Part shown: piece after piece, positions 16,260 to 24,855 of the stretch
Layout of the letters: every line of letters starts with the position of its first letter
Position numbering within the stretch: the stretch's first letter is position 1
Source of the DNA: Bacteroidales bacterium
GTDB taxonomy: Bacteria; Bacteroidota; Bacteroidia; Bacteroidales; UBA932
Direction: 5' to 3'
NCBI GenBank assembly: GCA_016284265.1
Contig: JAEEOM010000053.1
Location: forward strand, 1 to 45,520
DNA length: 45,520 bases
Notes under the pieces: generated by a model
What the model was told of the DNA's origin: nothing
The model's input: the letters and a program-made list of their open reading frames with translations, nothing else
The model's database searches: none
Made by a program: the position numbers and the translations under genes

Positions 16260-18368
16260 CTATTTCTTCTTGAAATAATCGAAGAGGACGTCCGGCAGGG
16301 GCTGCTCCAATAAATAGCGATACCAGAACTTGTAGTCCTGGAGAGAGGAGTGCATCCCCTGGTCGCCCCGGTAGCCATGCATGCCGTCGGGGTAGATCAT
16401 CAGTTCAAAGTCCTTGTGATCCTTCTCCAGCCGGTCGATCAGTTGGAGGGAATTCTGGAAGTGGACGTTGTCGTCACCTGTGCCATGGGTGATGCGGAGC
16501 ATGTTGGTGGCATCACCGCGATAAGGGCCGACCCGGTCGATGACGCGGGATTTCGCATAGCCTTCGGGATTGTCCTGCGGGCGGTCCATGTAGCGTTCCC
16601 CGTAGTGGGTGTCGTACAGTTCCCAGTCATAGACGCCGCCACCTGCGATGCCGTACTGGAAATGTTCGTTGCCTTCCGTGACGCAGAGCGTGGTCATCGT
16701 GCCTCCGAACGAGAATCCTTCGACGCCGATCTTGTTTTCATTGACAAAAGGCATCTTGCGGAAATGGTCGATGCCGTCGCAGAAATCCTGAAGTTCCAGT
16801 ACGCCCAAATAGCGGTACATCGCCTCTACGCCTTTCTTGCCATAGTGGCCGCCAGCGCGGTTGTCGAGCGTAACCTGAACCACACCATGGTTGGCCCACC
16901 ACTGGCTGGCCATCGAAAGGCCACGCCAGCCTTCCCGGACCTGCGGATTGTCGGGTCCGCCATAGATATTGACTTTCACGGGATAGCGTTTGTTCTTGTC
17001 GAAATCGACCGGCCAGGTCACCGCAGCGGGGATTTTCACGCCGTCGCGCATGGTGACATACACCACTTCCGGCAAGGCAATGGCGTAGTCGTCGAACTTC
17101 TCCCCTTTCGAATCATAGACTACGCGGACATGCTTGGCGGGATCCACATCGCCCTTGGCCGGCACCGTGATATAGACCAGTTGCGTCGGGGTACGGTAGT
17201 TCGAGAGCAGTGCGGCCACAGCCTTGCCATCTTCCGAGATCTGCACGCCCGCGAAATTGTACGGGCCGTAAGAGAGACGCTGCACCGTCTTTTCACGCAA
17301 GTCCAGCCGGTAGATATCCACACGCGTGGTCGCTTGGCGCTTCGCCGTAAAGAAGAGCTGCTTCTTGTCCACCTTCAGCAGAGAAATGCTCCAGTTGTGT
17401 CCGGCGGTCAGCTGCTCGAACGTCTTTCCGTCGTACGACAGGAAATAGATCTGCTGCCAGCCCGTGAAATCCCGGACGATATAAACGCCTTCCTTCGTAA
17501 AGAGCATGTTGTCCATCCAGTCGATCCAGGAATCCTGGTGTTCCTGGTACACCAGCACCTTGGCGCCGGTCTGCGGCGTCACGGAATAGAGACGGAAATT
17601 ATCTTGCGCCCGATCCATCCAGCTGACCATCAGTTGCTTGCCATCACCACTCCAGAACGGTGTGCCGAAATACTGGTCCTCTTTCGGATCAAAATCAGCC
17701 CAGACGGTCTCCCCGCCCGCAACCGAGACGAAGCCCAGCTTCACTTCGGGATTCGGATCGCCCGTCTTGGGATAGCGCGTCTGGTTGAGCGAGCCATGCT
17801 TGCCTTTGGGCGAATAGATGGGGAACATCGGCACCTGGGAATTGTCGAACCGGTAATAGGCGATCACCTTGCTGTCGGGAGACCACCAGAAAGCCCGGTA
17901 CATCGACGGACGGCCGAAGATCTCCTCATAATAGACCCAGGAGGCATAGCCGTTCAGAATCAGGTCGCTGCCATCATACGTATGCCGCACGATATGGCGG
18001 GAATGGACATCGATGGAATACAGGTCGTTGCCCAACGTGTATGCAATCTTCGTCGAGTCGGGCGACCAGGTGGGATTGACCCAGCCCGGCACCAGGTTCT
18101 CCATGTTCGCGGCTTTGAGGCGCGGTTTCTGCGGAACGGGCGCCGCCACGCCTGTCTTGGGTGACCAGGCAAAACGGTCGCGGCCCACGGAATAAATCAG
18201 GGCCCCGTCGTCCGTGATTTCCATCGGGAACGGGGCTTGCTTGACAATCCCTGCGGGGAAAGCGTTCAACAATTCCGCTTCAGTAAAGCGTTTTCCGGAA
18301 AGGGCACTTTGGCCCTGAACCGACAACACCGGCAGGAGCGCCAGTGCGACGAGCAGGATGCGTTTCAT
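16260..18368 (-). CDS. dipeptidyl peptidase IV-type S9 serine peptidase
   Basis: 702 aa with a Sec signal (MKRILLVALALLPVLSVQGQS), so it is periplasmic or surface-located. The N-terminal part is a beta-propeller of the DPPIV_N kind (WSPDSTKIAYTLGNDLY, FWWSPDSKVIAYYRFD), followed by an alpha/beta hydrolase domain. Catalytic triad visible: nucleophile in GFSFGG (Ser553), Asp632 in GTGDDNVHFQ, and His664 in DGMHGY. The family cleaves X-Pro or X-Ala dipeptides from peptide N-termini; in gut and oral Bacteroidales it supports peptide use. An upstream extension of the frame to 18764 overlaps the next gene and lacks a signal, so ATG 18368 is used. The zinc peptidase gene ends 8 nt upstream. Confidence 0.93.
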   Translation of the reverse strand: MKRILLVALALLPVLSVQGQSALSGKRFTEAELLNAFPAGIVKQAPFPMEITDDGALIYSVGRDRFAWSPKTGVAAPVPQKPRLKAANMENLVPGWVNPTWSPDSTKIAYTLGNDLYSIDVHSRHIVRHTYDGSDLILNGYASWVYYEEIFGRPSMYRAFWWSPDSKVIAYYRFDNSQVPMFPIYSPKGKHGSLNQTRYPKTGDPNPEVKLGFVSVAGGETVWADFDPKEDQYFGTPFWSGDGKQLMVSWMDRAQDNFRLYSVTPQTGAKVLVYQEHQDSWIDWMDNMLFTKEGVYIVRDFTGWQQIYFLSYDGKTFEQLTAGHNWSISLLKVDKKQLFFTAKRQATTRVDIYRLDLREKTVQRLSYGPYNFAGVQISEDGKAVAALLSNYRTPTQLVYITVPAKGDVDPAKHVRVVYDSKGEKFDDYAIALPEVVYVTMRDGVKIPAAVTWPVDFDKNKRYPVKVNIYGGPDNPQVREGWRGLSMASQWWANHGVVQVTLDNRAGGHYGKKGVEAMYRYLGVLELQDFCDGIDHFRKMPFVNENKIGVEGFSFGGTMTTLCVTEGNEHFQYGIAGGGVYDWELYDTHYGERYMDRPQDNPEGYAKSRVIDRVGPYRGDATNMLRITHGTGDDNVHFQNSLQLIDRLEKDHKDFELMIYPDGMHGYRGDQGMHSSLQDYKFWYRYLLEQPLPDVLFDYFKKK

Positions 18369-18376
18369 GAGGATGC

Positions 18377-19048
18377 TTATTTTCTTCCGGTAAAAATGGA
18401 CAGATAATAGATGAGCGTCGCCAGCGAACTGAGTGCCCCCACCACATACGTGTATGCCGCAGCCCGGAGAGCGCCGCGGGCTTCTTCCTCGTTCGACGGA
18501 TCGATGATGTCGGTCCGGCTGAGCCAGGCGAGCGCCCGACGGCTCGCGTCGATTTCGACGGGAAGCGTGACGAAACTGAAGAGCGTGGAGAAAGCGAACA
18601 TCGCGATGCCCAGCCACATGATCTGCGGGAAAATGTTGATCAGCAACATGCCGCCCAACAACACGAAAGGAACGAGCCGGGAAGTGATTGACACCACAGG
18701 GACAAGGGCCGAACGGACCTTCACCGGGAAATAGCCCTGGGCATGCTGCACCGCATGACCGCACTCATGGGCCGCCACGGCCGCCGCCGCCACGCTGGTC
18801 TCGCCATAGACTGCCTGACTGAGGTTGACCGTCTTGTTGGTCGGGTTGAAATTATCGGTCAGCTGTCCCGGCGTGGAAGTGACCTTCACGTCATGAATGC
18901 CATGTTCCGCGAGCATCCGGACAGCCACTTCCCGTCCGGTCATACCGCCCAACAGCGGCACTTCCGATGCCTGCCGGAATTTTTTCTGAAAAGAGGCCTG
19001 CACCACATAACTGAGCACGGCAACTCCAATGAATAGGATCCAGTACAT
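18377..19048 (-). CDS. membrane zinc metallopeptidase (YugP-like, Zn_peptidase_2)
   Basis: 223 aa. One N-terminal helix (YWILFIGVAVLSYVVQASF), then a cytoplasm- or periplasm-facing peptidase segment with the zinc motif AAHECGHAVQHAQGY (HExxH variant HECGH), two central helices (LVPFVLLGGMLLINIF, IMWLGIAMFAFSTLFSFV), the conserved LPVEIDASRRAL and a last helix near the C-terminus. This is the full length of the family, whose physiological substrate is poorly known; a role in membrane protein quality control is only inference. It lies upstream of and close to the S9 peptidase gene, probably one transcript. A weak -7-like TATCTTTA lies at 19076-19083. Confidence 0.88.
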   Translation of the reverse strand: MYWILFIGVAVLSYVVQASFQKKFRQASEVPLLGGMTGREVAVRMLAEHGIHDVKVTSTPGQLTDNFNPTNKTVNLSQAVYGETSVAAAAVAAHECGHAVQHAQGYFPVKVRSALVPVVSITSRLVPFVLLGGMLLINIFPQIMWLGIAMFAFSTLFSFVTLPVEIDASRRALAWLSRTDIIDPSNEEEARGALRAAAYTYVVGALSSLATLIYYLSIFTGRK

Positions 19049-19110
19049 ATTTCTTACTATCTTGGCTTATCTGCGTAAAGATAGTGAAAAAATCATTCGC
19101 TTATTTGTCT

Positions 19111-19286
19111 CTTGCCCGATTTCTGTCGGACTCGTCCAAACATGCCTCATAGCGGGCAAGGTCTCATTTGAGGCCCGATACCTTGCCCGCCCAAATGGCC
19201 TCCCAAGGCTATCTGGGGCAGATTGCCAGGGCAAGGTCCGCCTTCTGAAATGAGATCTTGCCCGGAACGCCCCGGGGATCTTGCCC
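19111..19286. repeat. intergenic array of six CTTGCCC/GGGCAAG cores
   Basis: This 247-bp gap between the zinc peptidase and helicase genes has no gene. CTTGCCC occurs at 19111, 19182, 19257 and 19280, and its complement GGGCAAG at 19154 and 19229. GCGGGCAAGGT (19152-19162) pairs perfectly with 19180-19190, and the 16-mer GGGCAAGGTCTCATTT (19154-19169) pairs 15 of 16 with 19248-19263. It could fold in alternative ways, end the upstream transcript, or be a mobile palindrome cluster. Confidence 0.75.
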
Positions 19287-19295
19287 CGAAACGCC

Positions 19296-20708
19296 CTAGT
19301 GGAAGAACTCATCCTTGAAATTGACGAAGTAAACCTTTTCCACGCCGCGGGTGATGGCGGTATAGAGCCATTTGAGGTCGTCCAAGGTCAATTCTTTCCA
19401 GAACGGGTTGTCGATGAAGACGCAACGCCACTGGCCGCCTTGGGATTTGTGGCCGGTGATAGCGGTGGCGTATTTGATCTGAAGGGCGTTGTAATACGGG
19501 TCCTCACGCACCTTTTCGTAGCGCTTCCGTGCGTTGCGGATGTCGGCATAATCGGCGCTGACGCCTTCCCAGAGTGCGCGCTGCTGTTCTGCCGACAAAG
19601 AAGGCTGCTCGGAGTCCAGCGTGTCGAGGATGACCTTTGCCCGGACCTCTACGTCGTTGTAATCGGGAAAGGCCAGAACGGCGTCGGCGAAATGAAGGCC
19701 ATAGCGTTCTTCGTGGTGTGAGAGGCGCACGAGTTGCGCCACATCGCCGTTGGCGATGAAATCCATCTCCGGGATATCTTCCAGGAACTGGTAGCAATTC
19801 TTGACCACCATCAGTTTGTCATCACGCGTAAGCCGCTCTTCCCGGTAGAGCACCGCACTGCGGATGCCCGCATTGTAGCGGTTGGCCCGTTTGTTCGAAC
19901 GGCAGAGGACCACGATGTCGTCAAGACCGTAGCGGCCGACGGCGTCGCCGATCTTCTCGATCAGCTCGCCGCCACCAATGCGCTCCACATCGTCGAATCC
20001 GGCCAACTGCAGTTTCGGTGTCGCAGGAACGCCCGATTCGATGATCCGTCGGACGAGCGTGGCGTTGGTCAGGATACCCGATTCGGCGGCCTGGCGGACA
20101 ACGGTCGTCAGCTCGGCCGTCATCAGCGTGCCGTAGTGGCTCAACCATCCCTCATCGAGAGCCGGGCTGCGGTCGAGGCCGACCGGAGGAAGCTGTCCCC
20201 GGTCGCCGATAATGATGAGCTTGTCGTCCACGCCGCTGCGGACGAAACGGACCAGATCGTCGAGCAGGTCGCCGGAGCCGAACACGCTCGCGCCGGAGCC
20301 CGTCTCGACCGAAATGAGCGAGGCCTCATCCACAATGAAAAAGGTATCTTTGGCTTTGTTGAAATCGAGCTGGAATTCCCCCACCCCGTCGTGTACGCTT
20401 TTCTGCCGATAGATGTGCTTGTGGATGGTATAGGCCTTCTCCCCGGTGAATCCGGAAAGAACCTTGGCGGCCCGGCCCGTCGGCGCCAGCAACACGTAGC
20501 GGTATTTGAGTTCTTTCAAAGTCCGCACGAACGCGGCGACAGCCGAGGTCTTGCCGGTGCCGGCATAGCCGCTCACCAACAGCAGGTCGCAAGTATCGTA
20601 CTGCACGGCAAATGCGGCCAGCGTGTCAAACAGACGCTCCTGGCAGGGCGTAGGTGGATAACCCAGATGGTGCCGGAGCCGGTCGGAAAAGAATTGTGCG
20701 ACCCCCAT
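19296..20708 (-). CDS. RecD-like AAA ATPase/superfamily 1 DNA helicase
   Basis: 470 aa, cytoplasmic. Walker A SGYAGTGKTSAV is near residue 45; APTGRAAKVL follows as motif Ia; IVDEASLIS is motif II; GDRGQLPPV is motif III; the C-terminal UvrD_C_2-type part has ATAITGHKSQGGQW (motif V) and LYTAITRGVEKVYFV (motif VI). This is the short RecD2-like/ExoDNase V alpha-like helicase type seen in Bacteroidota, without RecB or RecC partners nearby. A DNA repair role is inference. Its ATG overlaps the TrkH stop as TGATG, so it is translationally coupled; longer readings of the frame up to 21449 run antisense-free but inside trkH and are rejected. Confidence 0.88.
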   Translation of the reverse strand: MGVAQFFSDRLRHHLGYPPTPCQERLFDTLAAFAVQYDTCDLLLVSGYAGTGKTSAVAAFVRTLKELKYRYVLLAPTGRAAKVLSGFTGEKAYTIHKHIYRQKSVHDGVGEFQLDFNKAKDTFFIVDEASLISVETGSGASVFGSGDLLDDLVRFVRSGVDDKLIIIGDRGQLPPVGLDRSPALDEGWLSHYGTLMTAELTTVVRQAAESGILTNATLVRRIIESGVPATPKLQLAGFDDVERIGGGELIEKIGDAVGRYGLDDIVVLCRSNKRANRYNAGIRSAVLYREERLTRDDKLMVVKNCYQFLEDIPEMDFIANGDVAQLVRLSHHEERYGLHFADAVLAFPDYNDVEVRAKVILDTLDSEQPSLSAEQQRALWEGVSADYADIRNARKRYEKVREDPYYNALQIKYATAITGHKSQGGQWRCVFIDNPFWKELTLDDLKWLYTAITRGVEKVYFVNFKDEFFH

Positions 20709-22159
20709 CAGGCTCTCTTGCGATAGAGGATGAACACCAGCAGGATGGAGTAGATGCCCAGACGGCCGATGATCATCTGGATGCCCATCAGCACCTTGGC
20801 GAGTTCCGGCGCCGCGGCAAAGTTGTCCATCGAGGAGCCGAAGGTGCCGAAGCAGGGACCGACATTGCTCATCATCGACACCGAGGCGCTGACGGAAGTG
20901 AGCAGGTCGAGGCCGAAGGCCGCATAGACGACGGCCATCACCAGGGTGATGATCAGATAAAGCAGCACGTAGAGCGAAACACTGTTGATCATGTCGCGGT
21001 CGATGGCCTGGCCGTCTGCCTTGACCTGCACCACAGCATTGGGATAAGCGATTCTGATGAGCTGGGCCCGGGCCGCCTTGACGGTAAGGTACACGCGGTC
21101 TGACCGAAGGCCGGAGGTTGTGGAACCCGAGCAGCCGCACTGGATGGCCGCATAAATCAGTATGAGGATCGAAAATACCGGCCAGACATTGGTGTCGGTC
21201 GAGCCGAATCCGGTCGTAGAAATGGTCGATACCACCGTAAAGAAACTGTGGCGTAAAGCTTCCCAGACATTCGGAATCGTACCGCTGAACACCAGGTTTC
21301 CTGCCACCAGCAGGCCTGCAATCAGGATTGTAATCAGATAGAACTGTGTGATGGGGTTCTTCAGCACCTTGAACGACCGGGTGGCGAAGGAGGCGTAGAT
21401 CAGGCCGAAATGGAGGCTCGCCACAATCATGAAGAAGATCAGGATCCACTCGATCAGCGGAGAGTCAAAGGCGGCGATCGAAGCATTGCGGGTGCTGAAA
21501 CCGCCCGTGGCCGTGACACTCAAGGCATGGTTGGCCGCATCGAAGAGCGGCATACCGGCCAGCAGCAGCGAAATGAAGGAGCAGATGGTAATGCCCACAT
21601 ACACCGACACCACTACGTGGATGAACTTGTTCGACTTGTACTGGTAATTGTTCTTCGAGATGTCCTCGACGTCCATCTTGCTCATTTTGAAGCGGACTGT
21701 ACCGAACGAAGGGAGAATCATCATGATGAAGACCACCACGCCCAAGCCGCCGATATAGTGGGTGGATGAACGCCAGAACAGCAGTCCCTTGGGCAAGGCC
21801 TCGATATCCCGCAGGATGGTAGCACCGGTGGTCGTGATACCCGAGGCGCTCTCGAACCAAGCGTTGACCAGCGTGAACTCGCCGCCCCAGAGCACATACG
21901 GAAGCATCGAGAAGATGCAGCTCAGAAACCAGGCGATGAGCAGGATTGCAAGACCTTCCTTCGTATTGATGTCTTTGTGACGGCGCACAAAGATCAGCGG
22001 AAAAACGCCGACCATCAGGGTCAGAATGCCGCTGAGCAGCAACGGTGAGAACGACGGATCGAATCCGTCGAGCGCCGCTACAAGCGCCGACAGGAACATA
22101 AACACCGCGCAGCAGATCAGTGCGATGCCTACATTCCGCGAGATGACGCCCATATTCAT
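20708..22159 (-). CDS. trkH: Trk-type potassium transporter membrane subunit
   Basis: 483 aa, inner membrane, about ten or more helices. The four selectivity-filter-like loops are recognisable: SASGITTTGAT, SVTATGGFSTRN, STISTTGFGSTD and SMMSNVGPCFG. Also QCGCSGSTTSGLRSDR, typical of TrkH. It takes up K+ together with the cytoplasmic NAD-binding subunit TrkA, which is not in this window. ATG 22159 overlaps the stop of the HAMP gene by ATGA; a second ATG at 22153 is possible. Length is normal. Confidence 0.93.
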   Translation of the reverse strand: MNMGVISRNVGIALICCAVFMFLSALVAALDGFDPSFSPLLLSGILTLMVGVFPLIFVRRHKDINTKEGLAILLIAWFLSCIFSMLPYVLWGGEFTLVNAWFESASGITTTGATILRDIEALPKGLLFWRSSTHYIGGLGVVVFIMMILPSFGTVRFKMSKMDVEDISKNNYQYKSNKFIHVVVSVYVGITICSFISLLLAGMPLFDAANHALSVTATGGFSTRNASIAAFDSPLIEWILIFFMIVASLHFGLIYASFATRSFKVLKNPITQFYLITILIAGLLVAGNLVFSGTIPNVWEALRHSFFTVVSTISTTGFGSTDTNVWPVFSILILIYAAIQCGCSGSTTSGLRSDRVYLTVKAARAQLIRIAYPNAVVQVKADGQAIDRDMINSVSLYVLLYLIITLVMAVVYAAFGLDLLTSVSASVSMMSNVGPCFGTFGSSMDNFAAAPELAKVLMGIQMIIGRLGIYSILLVFILYRKRA

Positions 22160-22953
22160 CGTTCGAGTTCCCGTTTGTAAACCTGATTCTGCTCGACGAT
22201 GTCCCCTACCGCTTCATTGAGCTCCTCGAGTTCATCGTCGTTATCGAGCTTGACACCATAGTCCCGGCCATGATACCGATATCCCTTGATGCCTGCCGTC
22301 ACCTTGAGGAGCGGGTTGATGAGGTAGTAGTTCAGATAATAGTTGAACAGCAACACCATGATCATGCCCACCAGCACCGACACCAGACCGGGCATCAGGC
22401 TGCGGTAGGTGCCTTCCCGGATATCCTGCGAACTCTCGATCAAGGCATCCTGGCAGATGGACGTCAGATGCATCATGTAGCCGCGGAATTTCAGGTACAC
22501 CGGTTGCAGGCGGTTGAAGAACCAATGCTGCCGCTCTGTATAGTCGTTTTCCCACATCTTGTCCGCCTCGGAGACCACCTGCATATAGGCTGCGTAAGCA
22601 TAGAGTACCGAGTCGGCGGCCGCCCTTTCTTCGGTCGTGACGAAACTGCGGCTCAGGTTCTCGAAGGAGGAGACCAATTCCTCCTCGCGGGAAATCGAGA
22701 TGCCTTCGGGACGGGCTTCGTTGTCGAGCACCAGGCCGTTCATCAGGCTGATGTTGTATTGTTCAGACACCGAAAGCAACTCGCGCGCCGCGTTGATACT
22801 TCGGATATTGTCGGCAATCACGCCCGACACGTAGCGGTTCATCTTGGTGAACTCGAAGATGGAGATCAGGCTGGAGAAGAACAATATGATCGCCAGCACG
22901 ATGCAGCCGAGCAGCACCTTCCGCTTGATTCCCAATTTCTTAAATCTCAACAT
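22156..22953 (-). CDS. membrane sensor-like protein with HAMP domain and no output domain
   Basis: 265 aa. Helix 1 (VLLGCIVLAIILFFSSLISIF, about 13-33), a mostly helical periplasmic region of about 145 residues (NIRSINAARELLSVSEQYN, as in four-helix-bundle MCP-type sensors), helix 2 (LMPGLVSVLVGMIMVLLFNYYLN), then a HAMP-like segment (LINPLLKVTAGIKGYRYHG, DELEELNEAV) ending in a short coiled coil. No histidine kinase, cyclase or methyl-accepting part follows. It starts inside the dapF end (7-nt overlap) and ends inside the trkH start. Function unknown; a partner kinase elsewhere or regulation of TrkH are guesses. Confidence 0.8.
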   Translation of the reverse strand: MLRFKKLGIKRKVLLGCIVLAIILFFSSLISIFEFTKMNRYVSGVIADNIRSINAARELLSVSEQYNISLMNGLVLDNEARPEGISISREEELVSSFENLSRSFVTTEERAAADSVLYAYAAYMQVVSEADKMWENDYTERQHWFFNRLQPVYLKFRGYMMHLTSICQDALIESSQDIREGTYRSLMPGLVSVLVGMIMVLLFNYYLNYYLINPLLKVTAGIKGYRYHGRDYGVKLDNDDELEELNEAVGDIVEQNQVYKRELER

Positions 22954-23762
22954 AGCTCTATATCGGTTTCAAATACCCGGGTGGCGGGACCGGTCAGCCA
23001 CACGTCGTGGAAAGAACCGTCCGGTGCGACGACGAAATCGACCGCAAGTTCCCCGCCCAGGGCCCGGACGACAAATTTAATGCGTTCCGCGCCATTTTCG
23101 ACCATTCGGGTGAAACATTTTTCTCCATGCAGGTACGAAGCCAGGGCCGAAGCCGTCGCGCCGGTGCCGCAGGCCCAGGTTTCCGCCTCCACGCCGCGTT
23201 CGTAAGTCCGCACCGCCAGATGGTCGGGGGCCGGCTCGACAAAGTTGACATTGGCTCCTCGCGGAAACCGCTTGTCCCAACGCAGCCGCTTTCCCTCCTG
23301 ATCCACCGGAAAGTCAGCCAATCCCTTCACCCATTGCACAAAATGGGTGGAACCCGTCTCGAGCAGCCAGCCGTCGGGATAGCGGACCGGTGGCGCCGCA
23401 TCGATCATCTTGAGCCGGACAATGCTGCAATCACCCTGCTGCGACAGCAGCTGAGCACTGTGCGGGCCGTCACAAGCCTGGAACTCGAAGCGCTTGAGTC
23501 CCATCAGGGCGGCGAAAGCCACCAGGCAGCGGCCGCCGTTGCCGCACATCGTCCCTTCCGGACCGTCGGCGTTGTAATAATGCATCTCAAAATCGGCCAC
23601 GTCGCTCGAACAGAGCGTCATCAGCCCATCGGCGCCGACGCCGAAACGACGGTCGCAGAGCCGGTTGACCTGACGGGGCGTCAGGTCGTATTTCCCCGTA
23701 CGGTTGTCGAGGATGACAAAGTCGTTGCCGGCTCCCTGGTATTTATATACGTGCAGTTTCAT
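22947..23762 (-). CDS. dapF: diaminopimelate epimerase
   Basis: 271 aa, cytoplasmic, converts LL- to meso-diaminopimelate for lysine and peptidoglycan. Seen: KYQGAGNDFVILDN at the N-terminus, FGVGADGLM, the first catalytic cysteine in MCGNGGRC and the second in WACGTGATASALA, and GANVNFV between them. Start ATG 23762 gives the standard family start (MKLHVYKYQGAGNDF) and overlaps the lpxB end by 20 nt; a longer reading from 23795 is not needed. Part of the compact surE-lpxB-dapF operon. Confidence 0.95.
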   Translation of the reverse strand: MKLHVYKYQGAGNDFVILDNRTGKYDLTPRQVNRLCDRRFGVGADGLMTLCSSDVADFEMHYYNADGPEGTMCGNGGRCLVAFAALMGLKRFEFQACDGPHSAQLLSQQGDCSIVRLKMIDAAPPVRYPDGWLLETGSTHFVQWVKGLADFPVDQEGKRLRWDKRFPRGANVNFVEPAPDHLAVRTYERGVEAETWACGTGATASALASYLHGEKCFTRMVENGAERIKFVVRALGGELAVDFVVAPDGSFHDVWLTGPATRVFETDIELC

Positions 23763-24855
23763 GGTATATGTCTTGGGCTGCGCGTTCCGAAGCACCCGTT
23801 CCGCCCAGCCTGTTTTTCAATTCCTGATAATCGGCCGCCAGCTGTGCCCGGCAGGCGCCGTCCAACAACAGTCGTTCCAGTTCTTCCTTGATATGTCCCG
23901 GAGAGGCCTGATCCTGAAGCAATTCGCGAAAAATAGGGCGATCCAGTGTCAAGTTGGCCAAACTGATATACGGGACCTTCACCGTCAATCGGGCCAGGGT
24001 GAAGCTTACCGCATCAGCGCCATAACAGACCACTTGCGGCGTGCCGAGCAGCGCCGCTTCGAGCGATGCCGTGCCTGAACTGATGACGGCTGCGTCGGCC
24101 TGATGCAGGATATCCCGCGTCCGGCCCGGAATCAACTCGATGCGGGAGCCTTCCGGCAGATATTGCCGGTACGTCGCCAACTCAAGCGACGGCGCACACG
24201 CCACCACCAGCCGGTAATCAGCCAAGCGCGGATCGGCATTGAGCTGGCGTTCCAGTGCCACGAAACGGGGCATGAGGAACTTCAGTTCGAACGCCCGGCT
24301 TCCGGCCAGGAGCGCAATCATCTTTCCCTCGCCCACGGGGCGGAATTCGGTCTGTGCGATACTGTCCACCAGCGGATTTCCGAAATAGCGAGGTTCGAGG
24401 CCATGGGCGCGGAACCAGTCCAGTTCAAAAGGAAAAATGCTGTACAGGACATCCACGTCGCGGCGCAGGTTCTTTACCCGCCAGGCCCGGTGCGCCCATA
24501 CCTTGGGAGCGATATACCAGAAGACCTTGAATCCCTGCCTATGTGCAAAACGAGCAATCCGCAGATTGAAACCCGGATAATCGACCAGAATCACTGCGTC
24601 GGGCTTCCACGCCAGCAGGTCCTGCTTGCAGAAGGAGAGCCGGCCCAGGATCTGCCGGGCTTTGCCCAGCACTTCCTTGGGACCCATCACAGCCGTTTCG
24701 CGATAATGCCGCACCTGCGTGCCGCCGACCGCCGCCATGGCGTCACCGCCCCAGAATCGGAGGTCACAGCCGGGATCCTGCGCCCGCAGCCCGCGCATCA
24801 GGTTCGATGCGTGCAGGTCGCCCGAGGCCTCCCCGGCTATGAGGTAATATTTCAT
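23743..24855 (-). CDS. lpxB: lipid-A-disaccharide synthase
   Basis: 370 aa, peripheral inner-membrane glycosyltransferase (GT19) that joins UDP-diacylglucosamine and lipid X in lipid A synthesis, showing an LPS-bearing organism. Seen: IAGEASGDLHASNLM at the N-terminus, FWGGDAM, VDYPGFNLRIA, WYIAPKVWAHR and YFGNPLVDSI, then LAGSRAFELKFLMP and SSGTASLEAALLGTPQVV in the nucleotide-binding half. Length is normal. Start ATG 24855 overlaps the surE stop by ATGA. Confidence 0.95.
   Translation of the reverse strand: MKYYLIAGEASGDLHASNLMRGLRAQDPGCDLRFWGGDAMAAVGGTQVRHYRETAVMGPKEVLGKARQILGRLSFCKQDLLAWKPDAVILVDYPGFNLRIARFAHRQGFKVFWYIAPKVWAHRAWRVKNLRRDVDVLYSIFPFELDWFRAHGLEPRYFGNPLVDSIAQTEFRPVGEGKMIALLAGSRAFELKFLMPRFVALERQLNADPRLADYRLVVACAPSLELATYRQYLPEGSRIELIPGRTRDILHQADAAVISSGTASLEAALLGTPQVVCYGADAVSFTLARLTVKVPYISLANLTLDRPIFRELLQDQASPGHIKEELERLLLDGACRAQLAADYQELKNRLGGTGASERAAQDIYHETARI

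Noticed and set aside
16350-18164. 604-codon plus-strand frame opposite the S9 peptidase gene
   Set aside because: The minus strand carries a complete peptidase with signal and catalytic triad; the plus frame has no domain.
20709-21449. Longer start for the RecD-like helicase reaching 21449
   Set aside because: The extension lies in trkH in another frame and adds Arg/His-rich sequence with no helicase motif; ATG 20708 fits the domain start and the TGATG coupling.
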